Source: Linepithema humile (taxonomy: Eukaryota > Arthropoda > Insecta > Hymenoptera > Formicidae). From it: a stretch of DNA of 64,000 nucleotides. The DNA lies in contig NC_090128.1 in the NCBI RefSeq assembly GCF_040581485.1, forward strand, positions 14,136,001-14,200,000. The letters run 5' to 3'. Of this stretch, positions 19,288 to 29,645 are shown one piece after another. A program made the translations under genes and the position numbers. Under the pieces are notes generated by a model, which saw only the letters and a list, made by a program, of their open reading frames with translations, did not search any database and was not told the origin of the DNA. Position 1 is the first letter of the stretch, and each line of letters opens with the position of its first letter.

Positions 19288-20106
19288 GATAACGTTTATT
19301 ATTATTTGTCAGGAAGTTTTATAAATTATAATCATATATTTTTAAACCAAGTTACAAATACTTTATCAGATAATTATTTTAAAATAACATCTATAGACGA
19401 GAATGTAGATATATTTAAGAATTTAATTTTTGAAAGTGTTATATATCCTAAAAGATTATATATATATAATTGTTTTGATGAAATATTTTATGAAATAAAG
19501 TTTAAGTTGAATATATGTAATTATATAATGATACAAAATAACTTACTTTTAAGTTTAAACAATGGTAAGAATATAATTAAGATTATATTAAAATTGAATA
19601 ATGGAATTGTACAAATACTTGATGAAAAACTTAGTGATATTCCCTATCTATTAGATATGGAAAATACTATATTACTATTGTACAATTCTACAAATATTAA
19701 AGAGTTGAAACATTTAGACGATATAGATTATGTAGTTAAAGATGATATATTTAAAGAAGATAATATCGTCATTAAAAAATTACTTAAATTCAAGAGTGAA
19801 AAATATTCAGGTATTATGTATGTAACTGATTTTAAAAATAAGTACTTGTTTGAAGTTTCTAAAAACGAGATAAAGGATGTATCGTTTGGAAATGTTTACA
19901 TATTTAATAGCGACATAATTGATTGTTTTAATTTAAATGATACAAGTTTATTAATAATGTTATATAGAAGAAGCAAGAAAGGCTTAAAGTATTATATATT
20001 TACAAAACAAGACGAGAGTTACATAAAATTTAAGACTATAAATGATGTTATTTCCTATTTGGATGATTATTACACTATAATAAGGGAGTCTGTATATGTA
20101 AAATAG
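19285..20106 (+). CDS. Hypothetical viral protein, 273 aa
   Basis: An intact AT-rich frame, rich in I, N, Y, L and D, with repeating beta-like hydrophobic patterns and no membrane helix. No motif is recognised. It starts in the shared CATTTAAATG and ends 39 bp before the left boundary of the giant inverted repeat, so it is the last single-copy viral gene on this side. Confidence 0.5.
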   Translation: MDNVYYYLSGSFINYNHIFLNQVTNTLSDNYFKITSIDENVDIFKNLIFESVIYPKRLYIYNCFDEIFYEIKFKLNICNYIMIQNNLLLSLNNGKNIIKIILKLNNGIVQILDEKLSDIPYLLDMENTILLLYNSTNIKELKHLDDIDYVVKDDIFKEDNIVIKKLLKFKSEKYSGIMYVTDFKNKYLFEVSKNEIKDVSFGNVYIFNSDIIDCFNLNDTSLLIMLYRRSKKGLKYYIFTKQDESYIKFKTINDVISYLDDYYTIIRESVYVK

Positions 20107-21817
20107 TAAAGTTTTTGAAATTTTATAGATTTATGTATAAAAATAAACTTAATTAAGAGAAATAAGTCTGTTGAAGAATATTGTAAGATAAAATTATTTA
20201 ATTCTTTAAGAAAAATATCTAATGATTTAGATATAACTAATGATAACCTAACTTCTTTTATAGATAAGTTAAATATAACTAATAATATAACAACAGAAGA
20301 ATTAGTTGATTATGTATCTGGTTATTTATACGAAAAAGTACTTAATAATTACGATTATGCAGTTTTAGCATCTAGAGTTGTTTTGTTTAATATTAATAAA
20401 TCTGGTTTTAAAACATTTGATGAATATGTTAACTTTTTTGTTGATATATTTAATAATGATTTTATTGATACATATAATAGATATAAGGACGATATTAACG
20501 AAATAATTTTGCATGATAAATATGTTTCTAATTATATAGGACTTAAAACATTGACATCTTATTTGTTGAAGTACAACAATAAGATAGAAAATCCTTGTTA
20601 TATATGGATGAGAGTATCTATTTCTATAAATAGTAAGTATGACTCAGATATTGAAAGTATAAAGAAGACGTATAAGTCACTATTGAATGGATTTTATATA
20701 CACGGATCTCCTACATTATTTAATTCTGGACTTAAAAAACCAACAGTTATCTAGTTGTTATTTATTACAGATGGATGATAGTATAGATAGTATTTATGAT
20801 TCTTTGAAGGACATTGCAAAGATATCTCAAGGAGCCGGTGGTGTAGGACTTGGTATAACCGGTATAAGAAACGAAGGTTCTAAGATAAGAAAGGTTGATA
20901 TATCTAATGGTATAGTAGGAGTTTTAAAAAATATTAATTCAACGGTCAATTATGTAAACCAATCTGGTAAAAGACCAGGATCTGCTGCTGTATATTTAGA
21001 ACCATGGCATCCTGATATATTAAAATTTGTAGGCGCTAAAAGATTTTTACAAAACGAGGAATTTTCAGCAAAAGATTTATTTTATGGATTATGGATTCCT
21101 GATATATTTATGAGAAGAGTTAAATCAGGAGGTAAGTGGTCGCTGTTTGATCCTAGCGTATGTAAGAACTTACACAATACACACGGAAAAGAGTTCGAGG
21201 AACTGTATGAATATTATGAAAACAAAGGTATGTATACAGATCAGATAGATCCTAGAGATTTGTGGGATAAAATTATAGATACTCAGATAGAAACTGGAGG
21301 TCCTTATATTTTATTTAAAGATACGTGTAACATACAATCTAATCAAAATAATCTTGGTACAATTAGATGTAGTAATCTTTGTGCTGAAATAATACAATAT
21401 TCATCATCCAAAAGTATATCAGTTTGTAATTTAGCATCTATAAATTTGGTAAAGATGTTAAGAAATAATAAATTTGATTTTAACTTACTTAAAGAAACTG
21501 TTGAGTTGATAGTAGAAAATCTTAATAAGATTATAGATGTAAATCATTATCCGTCCGATAGTGCATCATTATCAAATCTAGAAAATAGACCTATAGGTAT
21601 AGGAGTTCAAGGTTTAGCTGACTTATTTCATGAAATGAAATATTCATACGAAGACGAAGAGGCTAAATTGTTAAACAAGAATATATTCGAATCTATATAT
21701 TATTATGCATTAAATAAAAGTTGTAATTTGGCTAGAAAATATAATAAAACATATAAAAATTATAGTACATCTCTTGTTTCAAAAGGATTACTTCATTTCG
21801 ATTTCTATGATCTAAAC

Positions 21818-22539
21818 CAGTGCTCGGAATTAGTCTGAACATTTCAGCCGATTTCCGTGGTATACGCCTCCTTTCCTCTCCTTACCGCGCGCGCCGCAGC
21901 CGCTAGGGCCAGCGCCGCCGAGCGTTAGGAGCGGCACTATCTGATTAGGTTCTATGAGTAGGTTCTTCTCCCTATTTATTAAAATTTAAAAAAATTTATT
22001 AAAATTTATTAAAAATAAATTTTTTTTTAAATTTATTAAGTGGAAATATTTCAATAGATTTCTACGTCACCCATGAGGTACTAATACTGACACGTTTTTC
22101 AAAAAGTGGTTTTTATCTACATTATTGCATCAATTGTTCATTCTCATAAAAGGCTAAGAAAATCTAATTAAGAAAATCTCTTTTACATATATATTTTTTT
22201 TTAAATTAAGAATTTATTTTTATCTTTAGTAGAATAGGTCTACGGGGGAAACCATTTAAAAAAAAACGCGTCAGCATTAGTATCTCATGGGTGACGTGGA
22301 AATCTATTGAAATATTTCTACTTAATAAATTTAAAAATAAAAAATTTATTTTTAATAAATTTTAATACATTTTTTAAAATTTTAATAAATAGGGAAAAGA
22401 ACCCACTCATAATCAGATAGTGTCGCTCCTAACGCTCGGCGGCGCTGGCCCTAGCGGCTGCGGCGCGCGCGGTAAGGAGAGGAAAGGAGGCGTATACCAC
22501 GGAAATCGGCTGAAATGTTCAGACTAATTCCGAGCACTG
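21818..22539. mobile_element. Non-autonomous hAT-type MITE (722 bp) inside RNR1
   Basis: Inverted termini begin CAGTGCTCGGAATTAGTCTG and extend about 120 bp including a GC-rich block. The flanking 8-bp duplication ATCTAAAC (21810-21817 and 22540-22547) and the CAGTG terminus are hAT hallmarks. The AT-rich interior has no transposase. The identical insertion is present in the other arm at 58242-58962. Confidence 0.85.
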
Positions 22540-22810
22540 ATCTAAACGATTATAAGTTTATTAATGATTTCGATTCTCTTAGATTAAAGATTAGAAAATT
22601 TGGACTATATAATAGTTTGTTAATTGCTCAAATGCCAACAGCAACAACATCTCAGATATTAGGGAATTACGATTGTGTTGAACCTTGGATATGTAATATA
22701 TACTATAAAAAAGTGCTAAATGGGAATTTTAAAATTGTTAATAGAAGAATGTATGATGATATTAAAAAAATTGGATTGTGGGATGATAACATGAAGAATA
22801 AAATATTAAA

Positions 22811-22897
22811 CCACATATAATGGAAAGGCTCCATATGTTTTTAACAAACGAGAAATAATGAAAATGGCGATAAGAGCCGTTGCAGGATGTTAGTGCT

Positions 22898-22936
<39 letters not shown>

Positions 22937-23154
22937 ATTTTTTTTAATTATTTTTCAAGAGACATTTAAATTTTACACCGATCTCAAATCGAGATACTTA
23001 AAGTGTACGAAATTTATAGTACATTGTTCTCATATATCGAGAAACTTTAATGTACGTATAGGAATTATTGTAAAGAAAGGAAGAGAGAAAAAATATCAGG
23101 GCGCGAGTGGCTAAAGAAAGGAAGAGAGAAAAAATATCAGGGCGCGAGTGGCTA
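22811..23154 (-). mobile_element. SINE-like retroposon inserted in RNR1 (rearranged copy)
   Basis: Flanked by 14-bp direct repeats AATAAAATATTAAA (22797-22810 and 23155-23168). Contains a T-run (about 22909-22932, a poly-A tail on the minus strand) and two tandem 41-bp copies (23072-23112, 23113-23153) of the segment ending GCGCGAGTGGCT. The tRNA-like head seen in the other arm is missing here. Long duplications and a poly-A tail indicate LINE-mediated insertion. Confidence 0.65.
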
Positions 23155-23552
23155 AATAAAATATTAAATAATAACGGATCTATAAGAAATATTTTATCAA
23201 TACCTGAAAATATAAGAAGAATATATAAGACAATATATGAATTGGACAGTGATGTATTAATTGATTATTATATAGACAGGGCTCCGTTTATAGATCAAAG
23301 CCAATCTATGAATATTTATATAAATATGAGGAAGGTAATGAGGAAGATATATATAACAAAATAAATAGGTTGATATATTCAAAGCATGGAAATGTAAGTT
23401 AAAGACAGGATTATATTACTTAAGAATAGAGACAAAATATATCAAACCTAAGGAATTATGTGAATCTTGTTCATCTTAAATATAATTTTTTATTTTGTTT
23501 ATTATATATTTAATATTTGATTATAATTTGAAATTTTATTGCTGTATGTAAA

Positions 23553-24011
23553 ATGGATAAGGCAAATTGTAGACATCTTCTGTTTTACAAGACTTCAGAT
23601 AATGCCTATGCTCCAGTTAAGGCATCGATGTGTTCTGCTGGATATGACTTAAGAGCGTCCTCAGATCATATTATCTATCCAATTCCAAATAAAAATGATC
23701 CTATACCGACTAATTTGAAAGTTATAATACCAAACGGATGTTATGGAAGAATTGCTTCCAGATCTGGACTGGCTTTAAAATTGTTAGATGTAGGAGGAGG
23801 CGTTGTAGACAGTGATTATAGAGGAGAGATATTTGTAATAATGTATAACTATGGAGATGCTCCGTTTGTAATAAATAAAGGAGATAAAATTGCTCAAATT
23901 ATATGTGAGAAGATAGAAAATGTTGAATTATTAGAGATTACAAAAAATGAATTAGATATCAATAATACAGAAAGAGGATCAAAAGGATTTGGATCTAGTG
24001 GAATAAAATAG
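23553..24011 (+). CDS. dUTPase, copy A
   Basis: 152 residues, the usual trimeric dUTPase length. All five motifs are visible: AGYDLRA (motif I, about 29-35), GRIASRSGLALK (II, about 68-79), GGGVVDSDYRGE (III, with the catalytic aspartate before S-D-Y-R-G), the INKGDKIAQII region (IV), and RGSKGFGSSG (V, C-terminal P-loop-like arm). Hydrolyses dUTP to dUMP, limiting uracil in DNA and supplying thymidylate synthesis; it fits beside RNR1. The start at ATGGATAAG follows an A/T-rich leader. Intact. Compare copy B, where motifs III and V are altered. Confidence 0.92.
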   Translation: MDKANCRHLLFYKTSDNAYAPVKASMCSAGYDLRASSDHIIYPIPNKNDPIPTNLKVIIPNGCYGRIASRSGLALKLLDVGGGVVDSDYRGEIFVIMYNYGDAPFVINKGDKIAQIICEKIENVELLEITKNELDINNTERGSKGFGSSGIK

Positions 24012-24015
24012 TAAG

Positions 24016-24624
24016 TTACATTCCTTTTATAAAATTTTTAATCTTAATTTTAGTATTTTTATCTTTAGAACTTAAATGTTTCGATTTTAACGATAGAATT
24101 TTTTTTTCTGGATGGTGTGCGAATCCGTACATATTATGTTTATAGCTTTTAATTTCGTTTAAGAATGTCATGTTATTGTATCTTTTATATTTTATATATA
24201 TGTTTTTATCATTAAATTTATATAAATTTTTATGTAATAATGACTTTCTTATACACCATTTATGATTGTGATATTCGTTATCTAACATCGTTCTGTATAT
24301 ATAACATCTTGAAAAAGTAACGTTTGTAATATATTTTACGACATGTTCCATTCCGAGGCATATACATATTTTTGGTTTATTTGTTTCCATTACTAAATTT
24401 GTATATTCCCAATACTTGGATTTGTAATCAGAAAAGTTTGACTTTCCTCCTGGTAGTATATATCCTGTTATGTTGTATATATCGTTATACGATCTGAATG
24501 TGTTTTTATCGAAGCTATTATTAAGAGTTATGATTTTATCTATTTCGTTGAAGTAATTATATATATGACTTAAATCAGTATATTCTGATTCTTTGAATAC
24601 AATAAGTTCTGATTTACAAGAAAA
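24016..24624 (-). pseudogene. Gamma-glutamyl hydrolase, copy A, 5'-truncated by the LTR element
   Basis: Same gene as 37917-38555 but lacking the start codon and signal peptide: homology ends at an A-run (about 24621-24626) against the remnant 3' LTR. The class I glutamine-amidotransferase landmarks remain: ILPGG, the catalytic cysteine in ICLGME and the histidine in HHPEK (copy B has YHPEK). The longest Met-started frame is 24016-24390. Convergent with dUTPase-A, with 4 bp between. Confidence 0.8.
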
Positions 24625-24626
24625 AA

Positions 24627-24701
24627 GTTTTATTTGCTAATTCTTTAAACAATAGCGTTGCTAAATTAAAATATCTCGTTGTAGTCTTTCGACACACAAC
24701 A
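24627..24701 (-). repeat. Truncated 3' LTR (first 75 bp)
   Basis: Matches the start of the 5' LTR (32808-32882) and follows a polypurine tract. It ends at the A-run joining GGH-A. Confidence 0.8.
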
Positions 24702-24759
24702 TCCTTTCCCCCGTTAGAAAAGAAAACGAAGGTACGGAGTTTTCGCATCTCTTATAAGT

Positions 24760-26097
24760 TTATGTTTTTAATTTTTTATTTCTTTTCTTAATTAACACTA
24801 TAATTACGCCTATTGTTACGCTTATTATAATAATTATGACGGCTACTGAACTTGTGACCATAGGATATATAAACGTTGGTTTATTAAATTGTATCGTCTC
24901 ACTGTCTTTTAGTTCGTTATAAATATCTTTTGCCTTTTCTCCTAATTCCATAAGTTCACTAGGATTTTGAATAATTTTCTTTAATTTTATCGGCCGTATT
25001 ATTATTTTATTGTCTTTCTTTGTGGCCGTCTCTTTTATTAATGTTAAATTAAATTGCGGTAAAAAGGCTTGAATGCTTGTATCCCGCATTTTCGAAAAGG
25101 CTTTAATGGTCATGTCCGTCGTAATTATTTTACAATTTTTTGTTAATATTATTCTACCCGTGCGACTTATTACTACTTGTACATTTTCACGATTCTCGCA
25201 TTGTATCGTTATTTCCTGTTCTTTATTCGCAGAGTATAGCCACGCGTTTTCCGTGTTTAGAGCAATCCAAATCGTTTGATTCGATCTTATGAATCTTATG
25301 TCGCACGTGTTTTTCTTAGCCAGCTTAGCATATAATTGCACTTCGCACAGTGCTCTCTGATTTATGTTATATACTGGACTATTTGACTTACAAATATACT
25401 GTTTTCCGATTATTTTACATTTATCTACATTTTGTTCGGATAGAGTTACATAGGAAGCTAGTTCTAGATTGACAGCTATTATATGCTGGTTTACTTCGGT
25501 AAACGTAAATAGTGTTCCGTGATTAAAGATAGGTAGAGGAATTACCTTTATTAATTTGTATCTAGGATAGGATACCAATGGAAATTTTATTATACAATAC
25601 ACAGTATTATTTGCTACAAACGCAGTTACAGTAACAACTTGCTCCATTAGATGCCAACCGCTATTTTCTAAAACGAAGGGAAAGTGCGTTCCCTGAGGTA
25701 ATTTTGGCGTAATCGCTCGCAGTTCGTTAAGAATTTGTTCTGTTGGGGTTACTCTCGGATTCAACATTCCGTGTCCTGCGTACGTTATAAAATCATAGGC
25801 GTCTTGTACGTCGCGTTGTAAGTCTGTTAACATCCTACTAATAATGGTGTAATATTCATTTATTTCTTCGCTCTTAATAACTAACAATGTGCCATTCCAA
25901 ATTCGTGCATCTAAGTTATATAATCTTTTATTATTCTGTTCGATGGTTTCCTCTACGTCACCACTGTGCGCTATCGTGGTATTTAGTACCTTCAGTTGAT
26001 TTTGTGTAATATGTGTAATCGTTTTTTCGTTATTTCGTATTAATGCTAATTGTTCGTTAATTCGTTTTTCATCGTCGGCATCCATGGTACCGAACAA
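24760..26097 (-). pseudogene. Env, baculovirus-F-like fusion glycoprotein (C-terminal part)
   Basis: 445 residues: a helical segment (about 10-75), a cysteine-bearing ectodomain, and one membrane span (about 415-436) followed by a basic tail KKRNKKLKT. This is the layout of the F/Env proteins of insect endogenous retroviruses. The N-terminal part lies in another phase (26069-26416), so the gene is broken near 26070-26097. The right-arm copy differs at one residue (Ser here, Ile there) about 45 codons in. Confidence 0.7.
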
Positions 26098-26416
26098 TGA
26101 CTTCGCTACTTATTTTATTTATTAACAAGCCTAATTTATTCTCGTCTTTTTTAATTATTGACAAAAGGTTCGCGAATTTGCTACTTTCCTCTCGCGTCGG
26201 ATGAATTGTTTTCTGCGCGGATTCCGCTAGTTCGATCCAGTTTTTTATTTGGTCGTGGCGTTGGCCTAGTGACAATACTTCTAGCTTAATCACTAATTTC
26301 CAACTTGAATCTATTAAATTTAAATCGCCTATTTCTTCATAATACAGTCCGGGTTCCTGCGAAAATCTTTCTATTCTCACCGGCAGGCCCGTTTCGGGTT
26401 GCGTCACTGAAGTCAA
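26069..26416 (-). pseudogene. Env N-terminal part (baculovirus-F-like)
   Basis: 115 residues containing YYEEIGDLNLIDSSWKL, characteristic of the N-terminus of errantivirus Env/baculovirus F-type proteins. It overlaps the downstream frame by 29 bp in a different phase. A signal peptide is not evident in this frame; env of this group is usually made from a spliced RNA that could supply one. Confidence 0.6.
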
Positions 26417-26881
26417 CGTTCCGCTTAGCGCGAGGTACCTACGAGCGAAATTCTCTTTATTTTATTATCTTCTGCAGGCGCAGCATTTTTTATTCTACCT
26501 GTCGCGAAGCTACCGAAAGAAAGTTATTCATTATGTGTTTGACCATGCCTTCGTACTCGTACGTAGTCTTGTTAGACGTAGCTTCCGAAACACGGCGTGT
26601 GTTGGCCGTGCGTTTCCCAATTATAACTCGCGTGTTCAAGCTGCGCGGTGCACAATTCGAGGGGGATTTGCCCCCTAGCTTTACGAATAATCCCAAGCCT
26701 CCCACCTCTGTGGAGAAACCGGTCGCGACGGTAGTTCCCTATACTGTTCGACGGGAACCTCCTCCGTTGGTGTTACTTGAGGAGGATGACTTTGTGCAGA
26801 TGTGGACGGATTGGGGTGGTTTATAAGTGAGTGTTTTTATTATTATATGTTATTATTATTATCCTGTATTGTTAGTATTGT
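26417..26881. other. Gap between pol and env of the retroelement
   Basis: 465 bp with competing short frames on both strands and no recognisable domain. It probably holds env splice sites and leader; I cannot place them with confidence. Confidence 0.4.
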
Positions 26882-28954
26882 TTATTCTTCTATGAATAAT
26901 TTTAATCTGTTAGCATGTACGACCAAGCTTTTTCTGGCTGCTTTTATTGTATAATTTACGTCCGAATTCTTTTTAATTATTAAGTACGGACCTCTCCATA
27001 ACGCATCTAATTTTTTTGACCTGCCTCGTCGCAAAGCCTCGTCGTATAGCAGCACTTTGTCTCCTGCCCTAAAACTATTTTCTTTAGTCTTCTTATCGTA
27101 TGTTTGTTTCGCTTTTATTTTTCCTTCCTGTGCATGAGCTTTTGCTACTTGGTGTGCCGCGCGCATTTTTTCTTTTAATTCTGCTATGTAATCATCGTAC
27201 GTGTACGTGTTCTTTGCTGGCTGCATCAGAGCCGTAGGGAGTGTTGCGCGGTGCCCGTATACTAGCTCGAATGGAGTGTATCCCGTGGCTGTATGTGGCG
27301 TAGTATTATACGCGAACATGGCGAATGGTAACCAGGTATCCCAATCGGTTTGATCTTCGTTTATATAATTGCGTAAATATTCTGCTAATGTTCTGTGTGA
27401 TCTTTCCAGTGCACCATTGCTCTCTGGGTGATACGCGCTGGTTCTAATTTTTTCAATCTTCAACAACTTGCATGTATCCTTAAATACTTCGCTGAGAAAA
27501 TTTGTTCCTTGGTCAGTCAGGATTTTTTCAGGGATTCCATATTCTAAAACGATTTTTGTCACGAATTCTCGCGCTATCGTGCTTGCCTCTTGATTATTTA
27601 TAGGCATTGCCTTACTGAATTTCGTTAGATGATCTTGGAAAGTTAATATGTACTTGTTTCCGCTTTCCGTTTCTGTCATTGGCCCTACTATATCCAATGC
27701 GCATTTTTCAAACGATTTATCCGGTGTATCTGTGAGAATCATGGGTGCTTTATTCCTTATCTTTAATTTATTTTTTTGACAATATTCGCATTTTGCGATG
27801 TATTTCTCGACGTCTTTTGTCAATCCTTTCCAATTATGCGTTAATCGTATGCGCTTGATAGTGCGCTGGATTCCTTGATGCCCGCCGATCGGTGCATCGT
27901 GATATTCATATAATATTTGTTGTTTCTCTCCCTCTGTATATATCTTTCTTTCTTCCTTCTTATCTTCCTCTTCTTCTTCTTCCTCTTCTTCTTCTTCCTC
28001 TTCTTCGCTTTCTCTCTCTCCGTCGACCGTGTGTATGCCGTGCGCGACGTTGCGACTTAACGCGTCAGCATTTGTATTGCTCTTCCCGGCCTTATGTACG
28101 ATCTCATAGTCGTATTCTTCCAATTTTAATCTCCATCGAATTAATCGTGAGCCTGGGTCGGTTACATTAAATAACCATACTAGTGGTTTATGGTCGGTTA
28201 TGATCTTGAACTTTGTACCATATATATACGGACGAAAATGTTTGACCGCCCATACTATCGCCAGTAATTCTTTTTCGGTCGTATTATAATTTTGTTCCGC
28301 CTTTGAGAGAAGTCGGCTAGCGTACGCTATTGGACGATCTTGTCCTATTTTTCCTTGAGATAATATTGCGCCTATCGCAAAATCAGATGCGTCTGTCGTG
28401 ACTATAAATTCATTATTAAAATCAGGGTAATTTAATACCGGTGCAGTAATTAACTTGCTTTTTAGATTTTCGAACGCGTTTTCTTGCTCTTGCGTCCATT
28501 CAAATTTTACTCCTTTTTTTGTCAATTTAGTGAGAGGTTTCACTATTTTAGAAAAATTTTCTATGAATTTTCGATAATATCCGGCTAATCCAATGAATGA
28601 CTGTATATCTTTTACTTTTTTCGGTGTTGGAAAATTTTTTACCGCTTGGATCTTTCCAGGGTCAGGTTTAATGCCTCCCTCTGTTATTATGTGGCCTAAG
28701 TAAACTACTTCTTTTCGAAGAAATTCACACTTGTCCGGCTGTAATTTTAAATTATTTTCGCGAATTCTGTCGAATACTTCTGTTAAGCGGCGATTATGGT
28801 CTTCTAGACTAGTGCCGTAAATGACAATATCGTCTAAATATACTAGACATCGTATACCTTGAATTCCGGCCAATATTGTATTCATTAATCTTTGAAATGT
28901 CGCTGGAGCATTTTTAAGTCCGAACGGCATTCGGTTTGAACTCGTAGTGTCCAT
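26882..28954 (-). pseudogene. Pol: reverse transcriptase (C-terminal part), RNase H and integrase
   Basis: 690 residues. RT active site YLDD (39-42), RNase H with TTDASDFAIGA (about 186), a glutamate tract from a GAA/GAG microsatellite, an integrase HHCC zinc finger ending CEYCQKNK, and the integrase core acids in ALDIVGP, LTDQGTNF and HPESNGALERSH; a WRGPYLI (GPY/F-like) motif near the end marks Ty3/gypsy elements. The RT N-terminal half is in a different phase, with the change near 28930-28945. Confidence 0.85.
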
Positions 28955-29642
28955 ACGGCGTCGAAAATGCTGTTTTTTCTCTGTCTTTTTCCGCCATTGG
29001 AATTTGATGGTAACCAGATGCCAAATCTAACGTTGTAAAATATTTTGAATTTCCCAACTGATCTAATATGTCAGTAATGTTTGGTAACGGGAAAGAATCT
29101 CCGATCGTTAAGTCGTTCAGTTTTCTAAAATCTACGACAACTCGTAATTTGGCTTTTCCTGATGCATCTGGTTTTTTAGGCACTACTAAAAGTGGCGCGT
29201 TCGACTGACTCGAACTTGGCCTTATTATTTTGTTATTTAGCATTTCTGTCACTTGTCGGCTCACCTCTTCCTTATGTTTCTCCGGCAGCCGATAAGGTCT
29301 CGTATTCGCGGGCGCTGCTCCGGCTCGCGTGGCGATCTCATGTTTCATCGCCTGTGTGCTAGACAGTGATTCTCCGTCGAGATGAAAAATATCGCAATAA
29401 TTTTCGCTTATTTCCAGTATTGCTTTTTTCTCTTCTTCATTCAAATGGTCTATTCTTAAGAGATTTTTGACCTTGTTTTTACGTGACCTTGGAGTTGTTT
29501 CTTCCTTAACAGTTCCAATCGTGTGTACTTCCTCTTTTAGTTCCTCGACTTTTTCAATGTTCACGAAGGGCGTTTGAAAGTCTATTTCCTTGTCCGTGGT
29601 ATTAATGACACTAACCGGGCAACAGTAGTCCTCTGCTTCCAC
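28914..29642 (-). pseudogene. Pol: reverse transcriptase N-terminal part
   Basis: Starts in phase with gag-protease two codons after its TAG stop. Contains the RT palm entry TRPYRLPEKHKEEV, VVDFRKLND and TTLDLASGYHQI. The frame is lost in the tract just before the conserved RMPFGL, which is read from the next frame. The same change occurs in the other arm. Confidence 0.8.
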
Positions 29643-29645
29643 TAT

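Larger units (their letters stand above)
20146..23479 (+). pseudogene. Ribonucleotide reductase large subunit, copy A (interrupted and frameshifted)
   Basis: RNR class Ia large chain, which reduces NDPs to dNDPs with a radical supplied by a small subunit. The order is an N-terminal ATP-cone-like region (20146-20380), the catalytic barrel (20690-21817, including SAAVYLEPWH and NLCAEI), NSLLIAQMPTATTSQILGN (about 22608-22664) and a C-terminal redox pair CESC (about 23459-23470). Breaks: no in-phase ATG at the 5' end (an ATG at about 20133 is in another phase); an extra A near 20736; a hAT MITE at 21818; a SINE-like insertion at 22811; and two frame changes around 23320-23385 shared by all copies. 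The right-arm copy lacks the 20736 lesion. Confidence 0.85.

Noticed and set aside
23107..23364. Independent 85-aa ORF beginning MAKERKREK
   Set aside because: Its first residues are read from the SINE-like insertion; the rest is the RNR1 C-terminal region.
26305..26826. 173-aa ORF antisense to env and the pol-env gap
   Set aside because: No domain; overlaps the env N-terminus on the opposite strand.
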